DNA from: Bacteroidota bacterium
GTDB lineage: Bacteria > Bacteroidota > Bacteroidia > Cytophagales > Cytophagaceae
Length of the DNA: 64,000 nt
Assembly: GCA_023458555.1 (NCBI GenBank)
Contig: JAEWYS010000020.1
Span: 316,415 to 380,414 of the forward strand
Direction: 5' to 3'
The translations under genes and the position numbers were made by a program. Shown in pieces: positions 7,967 through 16,213 of the stretch. The notes beneath the pieces are model-generated. The model searched no databases. It saw only the letters and a list, made by a program, of their open reading frames with translations, and had not been told where the DNA came from. Each line of letters begins with the position of its first letter. The stretch's first letter is position 1.

Positions 7967-8974
7967 ATGGCTAAAGTTAAAGTCGGAATAAACGGTTTCG
8001 GACGAATCGGAAGACTTGTTTTTCGTGCTGCCTCTACAAGATCGGATGTGCAAATTGTAGGTATCAACGACCTGATTGATGTAGATTATATGGCATATAT
8101 GCTTAAGTATGATTCTACGCATGGAAGATTTCAGGGCGAGGTTGAAGTTAAAAACGGGCAGTTGGTAGTTAATGGCAACACTATTCGTGTTACTGCTGAG
8201 AAGGATCCTGCAAACCTTAAGTGGAATGAGGTAGGAGCGGACTATGTGGTAGAATCTACCGGCTTATTCCTGACTAAAGAAACTGCGGAGAAGCATATTG
8301 CTGCCGGAGCGAAAAAAGTAATAATGTCTGCCCCTGCAAAGGATGACACGCCGACGTTTGTAATGGGGGTAAACCAGAAGAAGTACACAAATGATATGAA
8401 CATCGTTTCCAATGCTTCCTGTACAACCAACTGTCTGGCTCCGATTGCAAAAGTATTGAATGATAAGTTTGGAATACTCGAAGGTCTTATGACCACTGTA
8501 CATGCTGTGACAGCTACTCAGAAAACGGTAGACGGTCCGTCTGTAAAAGACTGGAGAGGTGGCCGTGGCGCTTATCAGAACATCATCCCTTCCTCTACAG
8601 GTGCTGCCAAAGCGGTAGGACTTGTTATTCCTGAGCTGAAAGGAAAGCTGACAGGTATGTCCTTCAGAGTTCCTACGGCTGACGTTTCGGTTGTTGACCT
8701 GACCTGCCGTCTTGAAAAATCAGCTTCTTATGAGACGATCAAGGCTGCTATGAAAGCTGCTTCAGAAGGTGAACTGAAAGGTATCCTGGGATATACGGAA
8801 GACGAAGTGGTTTCTACCGATTTCCTTGGTGATGCAAGAACGTCTATCTTTGATGCCAAAGCAGGTATTTCACTAAACGATAACTTTGTAAAAGTAGTAA
8901 GCTGGTACGACAATGAGTGGGGCTACTCAAACAAAGTAGTTGATCTTATCCAGTATATTGACTCTGTGAAATAA
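7967..8974 (+). CDS. gapA: Glyceraldehyde-3-phosphate dehydrogenase, type I
   Basis: 335 residues, the usual length. It converts glyceraldehyde-3-phosphate, NAD+ and phosphate to 1,3-bisphosphoglycerate in cytosolic glycolysis. The N-terminal Rossmann motif is INGFGRIGR (residues 8-16), the active site is SNASCTTN with Cys152, and the catalytic base is His179 in TVHAVTATQ. The C-terminal signature SWYDNEWGYSN is complete. It is monocistronic, with its own consensus promoter upstream and an intrinsic terminator downstream. It is the first core gene after the tRNA-Glu boundary. Confidence 0.98.
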   Translation: MAKVKVGINGFGRIGRLVFRAASTRSDVQIVGINDLIDVDYMAYMLKYDSTHGRFQGEVEVKNGQLVVNGNTIRVTAEKDPANLKWNEVGADYVVESTGLFLTKETAEKHIAAGAKKVIMSAPAKDDTPTFVMGVNQKKYTNDMNIVSNASCTTNCLAPIAKVLNDKFGILEGLMTTVHAVTATQKTVDGPSVKDWRGGRGAYQNIIPSSTGAAKAVGLVIPELKGKLTGMSFRVPTADVSVVDLTCRLEKSASYETIKAAMKAASEGELKGILGYTEDEVVSTDFLGDARTSIFDAKAGISLNDNFVKVVSWYDNEWGYSNKVVDLIQYIDSVK

Positions 8975-9004
8975 GCGCAACGCTTTTTCGGATCTTAATA
9001 TCAG

Positions 9005-9038
9005 AACCCCTGTTTTTAGATAAAAGCAGGGGTTTTTT
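9005..9038 (+). terminator. gapA intrinsic terminator
   Basis: AACCCCTG and CAGGGGTT form a perfect 8 bp stem around a 14 nt loop, followed by a T-run. It abuts the 3' end of the convergent XRE gene and may serve both. Confidence 0.85.
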
Positions 9039-9414
9039 ATTGATTGTCGCCTGTTCTTTTTAGCTTTTCTTCGAGAAGCATTATGATTTTTTTCAGATAC
9101 TCAATTTCCACATAAGCAGAATCAAGCGCTTTGTTCTTCTCGATAATTTCCCGTTTCAGCAGCTCAATCAGCTCGTCTTTGCTGAGAGGCGGACCCTGCT
9201 GATGTGCATTGAGCTCATTATTTGGAAAATAGAGATCGAAGAAATTAAAGTTTAAAACTTCCGAAAGCCGTTTCAGCAAAGCCGTATCGATACTTTCCCT
9301 GTCGAAAATATCATACACAAGCGGTCTGCTTTTGCTGATCAGTTCGGCCAGTTCACTTATTCCTATTCGCTTAGCCCTTACTACCTCTTCAATTTTTTTG
9401 CCGATATGAACCAT
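9037..9414 (-). CDS. XRE-family helix-turn-helix regulator with coiled-coil tail
   Basis: 125 residues from the ATG at 9414; the longer frame begins with TTG two codons upstream and is less likely. Residues ~1-65 (HIGKKIEEVVRAKRIGISELAELISKSR and on through YDIFDRESIDTALLKRLSEVL) form a Cro/C1-type DNA-binding domain. Residues ~80-120 are a heptad-like, Glu/Lys/Leu-rich coiled coil likely to dimerise the protein. It is transcribed away from an 84-codon gene at 9523, with a 108 bp spacer containing three regularly spaced repeats, a typical autoregulated arrangement. The target genes are not known from sequence. Confidence 0.8.
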   Translation of the reverse strand: MVHIGKKIEEVVRAKRIGISELAELISKSRPLVYDIFDRESIDTALLKRLSEVLNFNFFDLYFPNNELNAHQQGPPLSKDELIELLKREIIEKNKALDSAYVEIEYLKKIIMLLEEKLKRTGDNQ

Positions 9415-9467
9415 GCCCAAAAATCTTTCATTTTGATGAATTTATATTGTGATTTTTGTTTATATAA

Positions 9468-9519
9468 TTTTACATTTGGTAAATATTATTTTACATTTGA
9501 TCGTTTTGTATTACATTTT
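9468..9519. promoter_or_regulatory. Three phased TTACATTT direct repeats, candidate XRE operator
   Basis: TTTTACATTTG occurs at 9468-9478 and 9489-9499, and the shorter core TTACATTT again at 9511-9518. Repeat starts are 21 and 20 bp apart, two helical turns. They fill the spacer between the XRE gene and the divergent 84-codon gene. TACATTTG also fits the -7 consensus TAnnTTTG, so operator and promoter may overlap. Confidence 0.55.
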
Positions 9520-9522
9520 TGT

Positions 9523-9777
9523 ATGGGAAATAAACAATATACCCTGCTCAATCGCTACGGAGAAGCCATCGGCCATTTGCACATAACCGTGTTTGAAGAG
9601 CCCGGCTATAAAATCGGAATCTTAAAGGATATGAACAATAAGCTGCATATGCTGGCATTTACGGGAATGTGCCCGGATGAATCAATCGCCTTTGCCCTCA
9701 TGGATAAGATCGGAAATAAGGAGCAGCTGTCTATCCTGCCTGTTTTGTATAAAAACAAAGCTTCCGGAACACCCTGA
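9523..9777 (+). CDS. Small conserved-looking hypothetical protein
   Basis: 84 residues from the ATG at 9523 (MGNKQYTLLNRYGEAIGHLH). The open frame extends up to 9406, but that part is Phe/Tyr/Cys-rich translation of the regulatory spacer and overlaps the XRE gene start, so it is excluded. The sequence is soluble with mixed alpha/beta character, no signal peptide and no recognisable motif. It is divergent from the XRE regulator and probably controlled by it through the phased repeats. Function is unknown; I do not recognise a family. Confidence 0.6.
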   Translation: MGNKQYTLLNRYGEAIGHLHITVFEEPGYKIGILKDMNNKLHMLAFTGMCPDESIAFALMDKIGNKEQLSILPVLYKNKASGTP

Positions 9778-9789
9778 GTGCCGGAAGCT
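9759..9789. terminator. Inverted repeat over the stop codon of the small ORF
   Basis: AGCTTCCGG (9759-9767) and CCGGAAGCT (9781-9789) pair perfectly around 13 nt containing the TGA stop at 9775. There is no T-run, so termination is uncertain. Confidence 0.4.
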
Positions 9790-9832
9790 CATAGCAGCAT
9801 GACCGCATTGTTTTTTTGCGAATAGCTGAGGC

Positions 9833-10312
9833 TTAATTCTTCTGAATCAGAGCGACTGCATAGGCGCATACCCCTTCTCCACGGCCTACAAACCCCATCT
9901 GCTCATTGGTAGTGGCCTTGATGGAAACAGCATCTTCATCTATTTCCATTACGGATGACAGCGTTTTTTGCATGGCAGGGATATGCGGATTGATCTTCGG
10001 CGCCTCAAGGGTCAGGCTGCAGTCAATATTTCCGATACGATAACCTTTGTCAGCCAGCAGCTCAGTCACTTTCTTCAGCAGGATTTTGCTGTCAATATTT
10101 TTGTAAGCTGGGTCATTATTGGCAAAATGAAACCCGATATCGCGGAGATTTGCTGCCCCCAGCAGCGCATCGCAGATAGCATGTATCAATACGTCTGCGT
10201 CCGAATGTCCCAGCCCGCCTTTAGGATGCTCCAGTCTGATGCCGCCCAGCCACAACGGTCTTCCTTCTGCCAGCTGATGAACATCATAACCAAATCCTAC
10301 CCTGATTTTCAT
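9833..10312 (-). CDS. ispF: 2-C-methyl-D-erythritol 2,4-cyclodiphosphate synthase
   Basis: 159 residues from the ATG at 10312, the family length; the open frame continues upstream into the M16 gene but has no homologous character there. The enzyme cyclises CDP-ME 2-phosphate to MEcPP in the MEP isoprenoid pathway. Visible motifs are GYDVHQL (metal ligands Asp and His), GHSDADVLIHAICDALLGA with the third metal-binding His, and the C-terminal ATTNEQMGFVGRGEG. It starts 19 nt after the M16 peptidase stop on the same strand, so the two probably form an operon. The rest of the MEP pathway is elsewhere. Confidence 0.96.
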   Translation of the reverse strand: MKIRVGFGYDVHQLAEGRPLWLGGIRLEHPKGGLGHSDADVLIHAICDALLGAANLRDIGFHFANNDPAYKNIDSKILLKKVTELLADKGYRIGNIDCSLTLEAPKINPHIPAMQKTLSSVMEIDEDAVSIKATTNEQMGFVGRGEGVCAYAVALIQKN

Positions 10313-10331
10313 GTCGTTTTTCTTTTTAAAA

Positions 10332-11567
10332 TTATGCTTTATGATAATACAATGTATTGCTGTTTTCCTTTCGCAGTATCTTGTGCCTGACTGCATCTAT
10401 ATCGCCAGGGGTTACCGCAGCGACTTTGTCCGCTTCGCGGTTGATCAGCTCCGTATCTCCCAGCAGGGTATAGGTAGCAAGATTCATAGCCTTGTTCAAT
10501 AGCTCCACTTCATCAAAAGCCATGGTTGATTCTGCCTGGTTTTTTACTTTGCTGAGCTCCTGTTCGGGTACAGATTCGGACAAAAGCTCTTCAATAATTT
10601 CGTCAACTGCTTTTTCTCCGTCTTCGATGCTGTAGTTATCATTGAGCTTGCCACCGATGATCAGCAGACCAGGCTCAAACGATCCGATGACACTCGAGCT
10701 GATGGAGTTGAATAGCTCTTTTTCCTTGACCAGCCGCTCATACAGCCGGGAGGATTTTCCCCTGCCCAGCATATCCGAAAGCAGATCGCTGGCGTGGTAG
10801 TCCTGATCCATACGGCTTCCCATATGGTAGGTGCGGTACCAGGCATTGAGGGGCACGTTGGCCGACACATCCAGTCTGCGGGCCTCTGTCTGTACCGGCT
10901 CGGCCGGTAGTGCACGATGATAGGGAGTGCCCGCCGGTATCGGTCCGAACCATTTTTCTGCCAGGCGCTTTACGTCGTCGGTTTTTACTCCGCCTGCTAC
11001 GACCATTATGGCATTGTTGGGGATATAAAATTTGTAAAAGAAATTCCGGACATCGTCCATGCTTGCGTTTTCAATATGACTGATCTCTTTGCCGATCGTC
11101 GCCCAGCGATAAGGGTGGACCTGGTATGAAAGAGGGCGCAGCCTGAGCCATATATCACCGTAAGGCTGGTTGAGGTAGCGCTGCTTGAACTCTTCGATCA
11201 CCACATTGCGCTGTACTTCCAGAACCTTCGGGTCAAAGCTCAGGCTGAGCATGCGGTCTGATTCCAGCCAGAACGCCGTTTCAAGGTTATTGGCCGGAAG
11301 GGTGATATAATAATTGGTAATATCCGGTGAGGTAAAGGCATTGTTTTCTCCGCCCACTTTTTCCAGAGGCTCGTCAAAAGAGCCGATATGCTTTGATCCG
11401 CCAAACATCAGATGTTCGAAAAGATGCGCAAACCCGGTTTTGTCCTCACGCTCATCCCGGCTCCCTACATTGTATAGTATGTTGACTACTGCCGTAGGAG
11501 TAGTATGATCTTCATGCACGATGACAGTAAGTCCGTTGTCGAGTGTAAATGAGTTATAATGGATCAT
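10332..11567 (-). CDS. M16 family zinc metallopeptidase (insulinase/pitrilysin-like)
   Basis: 411 residues, matching single-unit M16B peptidases rather than the ~900-residue fused forms. The inverted zinc motif HLFEH is at residues 48-52 (His48, Glu51 catalytic, His52), and the distal Glu ligand lies in the VVIEEFKQR stretch about 75 residues later. The second half (from ~170) is the catalytically inactive M16 repeat. No signal peptide is seen, so it is probably cytosolic, degrading peptides. It is upstream of ispF by 19 nt. A minus-strand TATATTTG element inside a palindrome at 11620-11645 could be its promoter. Confidence 0.9.
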   Translation of the reverse strand: MIHYNSFTLDNGLTVIVHEDHTTPTAVVNILYNVGSRDEREDKTGFAHLFEHLMFGGSKHIGSFDEPLEKVGGENNAFTSPDITNYYITLPANNLETAFWLESDRMLSLSFDPKVLEVQRNVVIEEFKQRYLNQPYGDIWLRLRPLSYQVHPYRWATIGKEISHIENASMDDVRNFFYKFYIPNNAIMVVAGGVKTDDVKRLAEKWFGPIPAGTPYHRALPAEPVQTEARRLDVSANVPLNAWYRTYHMGSRMDQDYHASDLLSDMLGRGKSSRLYERLVKEKELFNSISSSVIGSFEPGLLIIGGKLNDNYSIEDGEKAVDEIIEELLSESVPEQELSKVKNQAESTMAFDEVELLNKAMNLATYTLLGDTELINREADKVAAVTPGDIDAVRHKILRKENSNTLYYHKA

Positions 11568-11619
11568 TTCAGTGTAAAAGTTTTTATAATCCGTCTAAAA
11601 AAATAAACTTGCTCCTGTG

Positions 11620-11645
11620 AACAAGTATAGGCAAATATACTTGTT
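11620..11645. promoter_or_regulatory. 10 bp inverted repeat, candidate operator between M16 peptidase and E1 genes
   Basis: AACAAGTATA and TATACTTGTT are perfect inverted arms separated by GGCAAA. The element sits between divergent genes and overlaps a minus-strand TATATTTG (11632-11639), which fits the -7 consensus for the M16-ispF operon. A dimeric regulator bound here could block that promoter. There is no T-run on either side, so a terminator is unlikely. Confidence 0.5.
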
Positions 11646-11711
11646 GAAATTAAGTTTTACCGTTTATTTTTAGTAAAAACAGAACGACGTACGCTTTTAT
11701 TGGATGTGTCT

Positions 11712-13688
11712 ATGGATTTCAACTACGAAGGTATCGGAAAAGACCGGCTGGTATACCTGTACCGGCAATTGGTAAAGCCCCGGCTTATTGAAGAAAAGAT
11801 GCTGATCCTGCTGCGGCAGGGGGAAATCAGCAAATGGTTTTCCGGTATCGGTCAGGAAGCCATATCAGTAGGTGCGGTCAATGCCCTCAATCCCGATGAA
11901 TACATATTGCCTCTGCATCGTAATCTCGGAATTTTTACAGGTCGGAATATGCCGCTGTTACGCCTCTTTGCCCAGTTTCAGGGGAAGAAAAACGGCTATA
12001 CGAAAGGGCGGGACAGGTCCTTTCATTTTGGTAGCCGGGAGCATCATATAATCGGTATGATATCACATCTTGGCCCCCAAATGGCTGTTGCAGATGGTAT
12101 TGCGCTGGCTGCACGGCTATCCGGAGAAAAGAAGGTAACGCTTGTTTTTTCCGGAGATGGCGGTACCAGCGAAGGAGATTTTCATGAAGCAGTAAATGTC
12201 GCGGCAGTGTGGAAGCTTCCCGTGATTTTTCTTATCGAAAATAATGGATACGGTCTTTCCACTCCTAATTCGGAGCAGTTCTGCTGCAGGAGCTTTACAG
12301 ACAAGGGCATCGGATATGGTATTGATGCCATACAGGTAGACGGCAACAATCTTCTTGAAGTGTACACGACTATACAGACACTGGCCGAAGATCTGAGGCA
12401 AAACCCCAGACCGTGCCTGGTAGAAGCCATGACTTTTCGTATGCGGGGTCATGAAGAAGCATCCGGTACCAGATATGTGCCGGCAGAACTTCTCAGTCAG
12501 TGGGCTGCCAGAGACCCGATACTCAGTTATGAGCTGTTTATGATTGATAAAGGCTTTCTCACCGGCAAAGAAGCCGATGAAATAAAAAGTACGCTGAAAG
12601 AAGAAATCGATCAGGCATGGAAAGCCCTGAAAGAAGAGCCGCAGCCGGATGGTGATGAGCAGAAGGAGCTGGGAGACGTATTTATGTCGTATGATTTCAG
12701 GCCGGCCGGACCGGAAACAGGCAACCGCTCTTCCCGCAGGTTTGTCGATGCCTTGTCAGATGCGCTGGCCCAGAGTATGGAGCGTTATGACCGCCTGATT
12801 CTTATGGGGCAGGATATCGCCGAATATGGCGGGGTCTTCAAGATAACCGAAGGCTTTGTTCAACGTTTTGGTAAAGACAGGGTCAGAAATACACCTTTGT
12901 GTGAGTCTGCCATCCTTGGTACAGCCCTTGGCTTGTCCATATGCGGCTACAAATCCATGGTCGAAATGCAGTTTGCCGATTTTGTAAGCTCCGGGTTTAA
13001 TCAGATTGTTAATAATCTCGCCAAGTCTCATTACCGGTGGGGGCAGAATGCAGATGTTGTAATCCGTATGCCCTGCGGTGCCGGAGTGGGAGCCGGGCCC
13101 TTTCACTCTCAGACCAATGAAGCCTGGTTTTTCACCACACCCGGATTGAAAATCATGTATCCTTCCAGTCCCTACGATGCCAAAGGCTTGCTCAATGCGG
13201 CGTTTGAAGATCCCAATCCGGTTCTTTTCTTTGAGCATAAATATCTTTACCGTTCGGTCAGCGAGGATATTCCTGACGAATATTATACGATAGAACCCGG
13301 CAAAGCCCGGCTTGTCAGGGAAGGCAATGATATGACCATAATCACTTTCGGACTGCCGGTGCACTGGGCTGCTTCTCTGATTGATGAAACGGGAATATCG
13401 GCAGATCTGATTGATTTGCGTACGCTCGTACCTATGGATAAGGAAACCATGGAGCGAAGTATCCGTAAAACGGGAAAGGTGCTGATCGCAAATGAGGATA
13501 CGCTCACCGGAAGTGTAAGCGGTGAGATTGCTGCATGGGTTGCGGAACATCTTTTTCAGTTTCTGGATGCTCCGGTAATGCGGGTGGGGGCATTGGACAC
13601 TCCTGTACCATTTGCCAGAAAGCTGGAGGATAACTTCCTGCCTAAAGAACGTTTGCGTATGAAAATGAAAGATTTGTTGGATTTCTAA
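11712..13688 (+). CDS. Fused 2-oxoacid dehydrogenase E1 alpha-beta subunit
   Basis: 658 residues from the ATG at 11712; a TTG four codons earlier is possible. Residues ~1-330 are the E1-alpha part, with the thiamine-diphosphate motif SGDGGTSEGDFHEA (about 147-160) closing at IENNGYG. Residues ~350-658 are the E1-beta transketolase part, with LMGQDIAEYGG, NTPLCESAILG, and LIDLRTLVPMD. Such single-chain E1 proteins are typical of Bacteroidota and decarboxylate branched-chain 2-oxoacids or pyruvate, passing the acyl group to lipoyl-E2. No E2 is adjacent, but lipoate synthase and E3 follow within 6 kb. Substrate cannot be decided from sequence; branched-chain is the more common assignment. Confidence 0.92.
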   Translation: MDFNYEGIGKDRLVYLYRQLVKPRLIEEKMLILLRQGEISKWFSGIGQEAISVGAVNALNPDEYILPLHRNLGIFTGRNMPLLRLFAQFQGKKNGYTKGRDRSFHFGSREHHIIGMISHLGPQMAVADGIALAARLSGEKKVTLVFSGDGGTSEGDFHEAVNVAAVWKLPVIFLIENNGYGLSTPNSEQFCCRSFTDKGIGYGIDAIQVDGNNLLEVYTTIQTLAEDLRQNPRPCLVEAMTFRMRGHEEASGTRYVPAELLSQWAARDPILSYELFMIDKGFLTGKEADEIKSTLKEEIDQAWKALKEEPQPDGDEQKELGDVFMSYDFRPAGPETGNRSSRRFVDALSDALAQSMERYDRLILMGQDIAEYGGVFKITEGFVQRFGKDRVRNTPLCESAILGTALGLSICGYKSMVEMQFADFVSSGFNQIVNNLAKSHYRWGQNADVVIRMPCGAGVGAGPFHSQTNEAWFFTTPGLKIMYPSSPYDAKGLLNAAFEDPNPVLFFEHKYLYRSVSEDIPDEYYTIEPGKARLVREGNDMTIITFGLPVHWAASLIDETGISADLIDLRTLVPMDKETMERSIRKTGKVLIANEDTLTGSVSGEIAAWVAEHLFQFLDAPVMRVGALDTPVPFARKLEDNFLPKERLRMKMKDLLDF

Positions 13689-13737
13689 TAAATTATTATA
13701 TTTTATCGTTAAATTTGGACGTAATACTTAGTGCGAT

Positions 13738-14007
13738 ATGAAGATTTTGTCGAAGAAGAGTCTTGTAAATCAGCTTTGGATGATCGGTCTTGCAGGCATG
13801 CTGGCTGTTGCCGGAGCATCCTGTGCGAATAAGAGCTATCCCTGTCCCGGACTCGGCCAGGCTGATGCTGCTGATCTGAGCATGTTTAATTCCGACGGGC
13901 AATTGAAGGATAAGCACAAAAAGAAGGGCAGAATCAACAAGGAAACGGGTATTGTCAATAAGAAAAACCCGAAGAAGATACAGAAGCAGAGAAGAACCAG
14001 AATCTAA
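13738..14007 (+). CDS. Small basic lipoprotein
   Basis: 89 residues. A signal peptide ends at a lipobox-like AGASC with Cys29, so the product is likely a lipoprotein of the cell envelope. The mature part is short and becomes strongly basic and Lys-rich (KDKHKKKGRINKETG to KKIQKQRRTRI), without recognisable domain. It begins 49 nt after the E1 gene and is 28 nt upstream of another secreted basic protein and then ytxJ, so the three probably share a transcript ending at 15223-15260. Function is unknown. Low-complexity basic lipoproteins of this type are common and poorly characterised in Bacteroidota. Confidence 0.75.
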   Translation: MKILSKKSLVNQLWMIGLAGMLAVAGASCANKSYPCPGLGQADAADLSMFNSDGQLKDKHKKKGRINKETGIVNKKNPKKIQKQRRTRI

Positions 14008-14035
14008 TTTTGTCTTGTTTAGTCACACATCGTTC

Positions 14036-14854
14036 ATGAAATATATTTCCTTTTTCCTTGTATTGTCCGGATTTGTGCTGCTGTCTGCCGGAGCTGTTAA
14101 CGCGCAGCGCAAAGCTGAGCGGACAAGTGACAAGGAAGCGGCTGGTAATAAGGGCGACAAAATCGACACCCGTCCCCGGAAGATGCGTCAGAGCAATAAG
14201 GAAATGGGTGAAAACTCCGGAACCATAGCCGTTAAAAATGCCAATATGAGGAAATACCAGGGTACAACCTCTTCCGGCAATATACGGGTTGCTTCGCAGG
14301 TAGATAACCGGCGGACTGCCAAGCTGGCGGCAAACAATACAGGGGATATGCGTGTTGATTTCAGCGGTCAGCGTAAGACAGCCAAAGCCATTGCCGGCAA
14401 TACAGGTAGTATTGATATGAAGGCAGTCAATGAGGCGCGTGCGGAAAGTCGCAAAACCCAGAAAAAGATTGCCAGTAATGAAGGAGATATCGGTGGCAAC
14501 TATCTGGCAAGGCGTGAGGCCATGCGTCACAAAAAAGGCAAGGAGATTGCCAGCAGCTCCGGAGATATCCTGGTCAGGACACTGAATCAGAGAGCCCGTC
14601 AGATACGTAAGAAAAACAAGGATATTGCGAATTATAAAGGAGATATCATTGTTACAAAACGTAAGAAGGGCATGCATCCGAGCGCTGTCTATCGTGGTGG
14701 CAAGGTGAAGAATTCATACACCGCGAAAGAGCGTTACAGAAAACGTATGATGAAGCGCATGAGAAGACAGAAAGGAGTGGAAGACGCGAATTATATGAAG
14801 CAGAAGATGCATAAGCCGAAACACAATAAAAACGAAGCAGAAATCTGGTATTGA
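14036..14854 (+). CDS. Secreted highly basic protein with seven GDI-type repeats
   Basis: 272 residues from the ATG at 14036, chosen because it opens a clear signal peptide (MKYISFFLVLSGFVLLSAG, cleavage near VNAQ); the upstream open frame overlaps the lipoprotein gene. The mature chain is built of seven units of 19-26 residues, each with a core like IAxNxGDIxV followed by an Arg/Lys-rich linker: GENSGTIAV, TSSGNIRV, ANNTGDMRV, AGNTGSIDM, ASNEGDIGG, ASSSGDILV and ANYKGDIIV. The C-terminal ~70 residues are extremely basic (KERYRKRMMKRMRRQKG). The pattern suggests a repetitive, perhaps polyanion-binding fibre. No family is recognised. It ends one base before ytxJ. Confidence 0.8.
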   Translation: MKYISFFLVLSGFVLLSAGAVNAQRKAERTSDKEAAGNKGDKIDTRPRKMRQSNKEMGENSGTIAVKNANMRKYQGTTSSGNIRVASQVDNRRTAKLAANNTGDMRVDFSGQRKTAKAIAGNTGSIDMKAVNEARAESRKTQKKIASNEGDIGGNYLARREAMRHKKGKEIASSSGDILVRTLNQRARQIRKKNKDIANYKGDIIVTKRKKGMHPSAVYRGGKVKNSYTAKERYRKRMMKRMRRQKGVEDANYMKQKMHKPKHNKNEAEIWY

Positions 14855-14855
14855 T

Positions 14856-15197
14856 ATGAATTGGAACAAATTGACAGATCTGCAGCAACTGCAGGAACTT
14901 AAGACAGAATCGGAGAATGTAAATGTGCTGATCTTTAAGCACAGTACCAGATGCTCTATAAGTTCAGCGGCATTAAACCGGCTGGAGCGTGCATGGCAGG
15001 ATGGGGAAACGGGTAAGGTAAAGCCATACTATCTCGATCTGCTTTCATTCAGGGAGATATCCGATCGGATCACTTCGGAGTTTGCAGTCGAGCATGAATC
15101 ACCTCAGGTGCTCCTGATAAAAGATGGCAATTGTGTGTATACTGCCAGTCACATGGGAATCAGTTACAAAGATATAGTAACCAAGGCATCAGAATAG
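14856..15197 (+). CDS. ytxJ: Monothiol bacilliredoxin-like protein (YtxJ family)
   Basis: 113 residues with a thioredoxin-like fold. The motif KHSTRCSISSAAL places a single active Cys followed by S-I-S, matching the YtxJ/BrxC family, which reduces mixed disulfides between proteins and bacillithiol. A later ESPQVLLIK corresponds to the cis-Pro region of thioredoxin folds. It is translationally linked to the GDI-repeat protein upstream (one base between stop and start). The gene implies that this organism makes bacillithiol, common in Bacteroidota, although no bsh genes are in the window. The link to two secreted basic proteins may be simple co-transcription. Confidence 0.85.
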   Translation: MNWNKLTDLQQLQELKTESENVNVLIFKHSTRCSISSAALNRLERAWQDGETGKVKPYYLDLLSFREISDRITSEFAVEHESPQVLLIKDGNCVYTASHMGISYKDIVTKASE

Positions 15198-15222
15198 CTT
15201 TTTGTGCGATAATCAACAGTAG

Positions 15223-15260
15223 AAGCAGGGGCGGTTTTAAGCAATCACCCTGCTTTTTTT
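15223..15260 (+). terminator. Intrinsic terminator of the lipoprotein-GDI repeat-ytxJ operon
   Basis: AAGCAGGG and CCCTGCTT pair around a 17 nt loop, followed by seven T. Confidence 0.8.
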
Positions 15261-15349
15261 ATTACAGATGATTTTTTACTCCTGAACCAATAGGCACATT
15301 GCAGGTTAGAGTATAATCCGGTAGTAAGTAACAATAAAGATCTGATAAA

Positions 15350-16117
15350 ATGCAGTTCCGTACATGGCTTATGGCCTTATTTTTTGTGGTACTTGCCAGA
15401 CTGGTGTCTGCGCAGCAAACCATTATGGTGCTGAACTATGAGCAGGAAAAAATCATTGGCGCCAACTTTCACACCAATGCCGGTCTGATCGGGGGGGTGA
15501 TGGCACAATTTGTCAAAAAAACAGGCCGAAACAGCTGCCGGCTGGCCGGGCTTGAAATAGTGCATATAAAACATGCTCAGGAGGTAAAAGTAAGCAGCTT
15601 TAATACCGGCAATACATTCATATTGGGGAAACAGAACTATTTGTTCTCTGTGCGCCCGTATTACGGGAGACAATGGATACTGTTTCCGCCTGCCAGGGAA
15701 GAAGGTGTGCAGGTCAACGGAAACCTTTCAGGCGGCTTGTCTATCGGTATTGTAAAACCGTATTATATTGAATTTGACTACTCCAGATCAGGCGATTTCA
15801 GCCTTGTGGAAAGAGAGCCTTTTGATCCGGCCAGGCATAGCAACGCCAATCGTATTATGGGCAGCGGCGGCTTTTTCCGGGGCTTTGACAAATCACAGAT
15901 TGCGCCGGGCCTTCATTTAAGAGGGTCTTTGTCCTTTTATTTCGGCAATTACGGCAAACGTATTTCAGGCCTGGAGGCCGGCGGGCTCATCGAAGCCTTT
16001 GTCCGGAATGGTTCCGGGGGCATTGAGGGAAACCGCATCGTACTGATACCTTATACCCAAAATCCCTGGCTGTATACCTCTTTGTTTCTGAATGTCTTTC
16101 TGGGCTGGAGAAAGTAA
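15350..16117 (+). CDS. Putative outer-membrane beta-barrel protein
   Basis: 255 residues. A signal peptide (MQFRTWLMALFFVVLARLVSAQ) ends near residue 21. The mature part has alternating hydrophobic/polar strands with many aromatic girdle residues (NYLFSVRPYYGRQW, KPYYIEFDYSR, LRGSLSFYFGNYG) and ends in a strand FLNVFLGWRK, as expected for a Bacteroidota outer-membrane barrel. No specific family motif is recognised. It lies 96 nt upstream of lipA on the same strand and could be co-transcribed, although a functional link is not obvious. Envelope location is inferred with fair confidence, function is unknown. Confidence 0.75.
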   Translation: MQFRTWLMALFFVVLARLVSAQQTIMVLNYEQEKIIGANFHTNAGLIGGVMAQFVKKTGRNSCRLAGLEIVHIKHAQEVKVSSFNTGNTFILGKQNYLFSVRPYYGRQWILFPPAREEGVQVNGNLSGGLSIGIVKPYYIEFDYSRSGDFSLVEREPFDPARHSNANRIMGSGGFFRGFDKSQIAPGLHLRGSLSFYFGNYGKRISGLEAGGLIEAFVRNGSGGIEGNRIVLIPYTQNPWLYTSLFLNVFLGWRK

Positions 16118-16213
16118 TCGGATTGCCCGGCCCCGAATAAGCCCCTGCAGCGTGCATTTCTTTTGACCATTTTTGTTATATTTACTAAATTATAGTCTAA
16201 AAAATCGAAAGCG

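Noticed and set aside
9406..9522. N-terminal extension of the 84-codon gene
   Set aside because: It overlaps the XRE start and translates the operator repeats; composition is Phe/Tyr/Cys-rich and unlike the rest.
13952..14035. Upstream extension of the GDI-repeat protein
   Set aside because: It would place 28 basic residues before a clear signal peptide and overlaps the lipoprotein gene.
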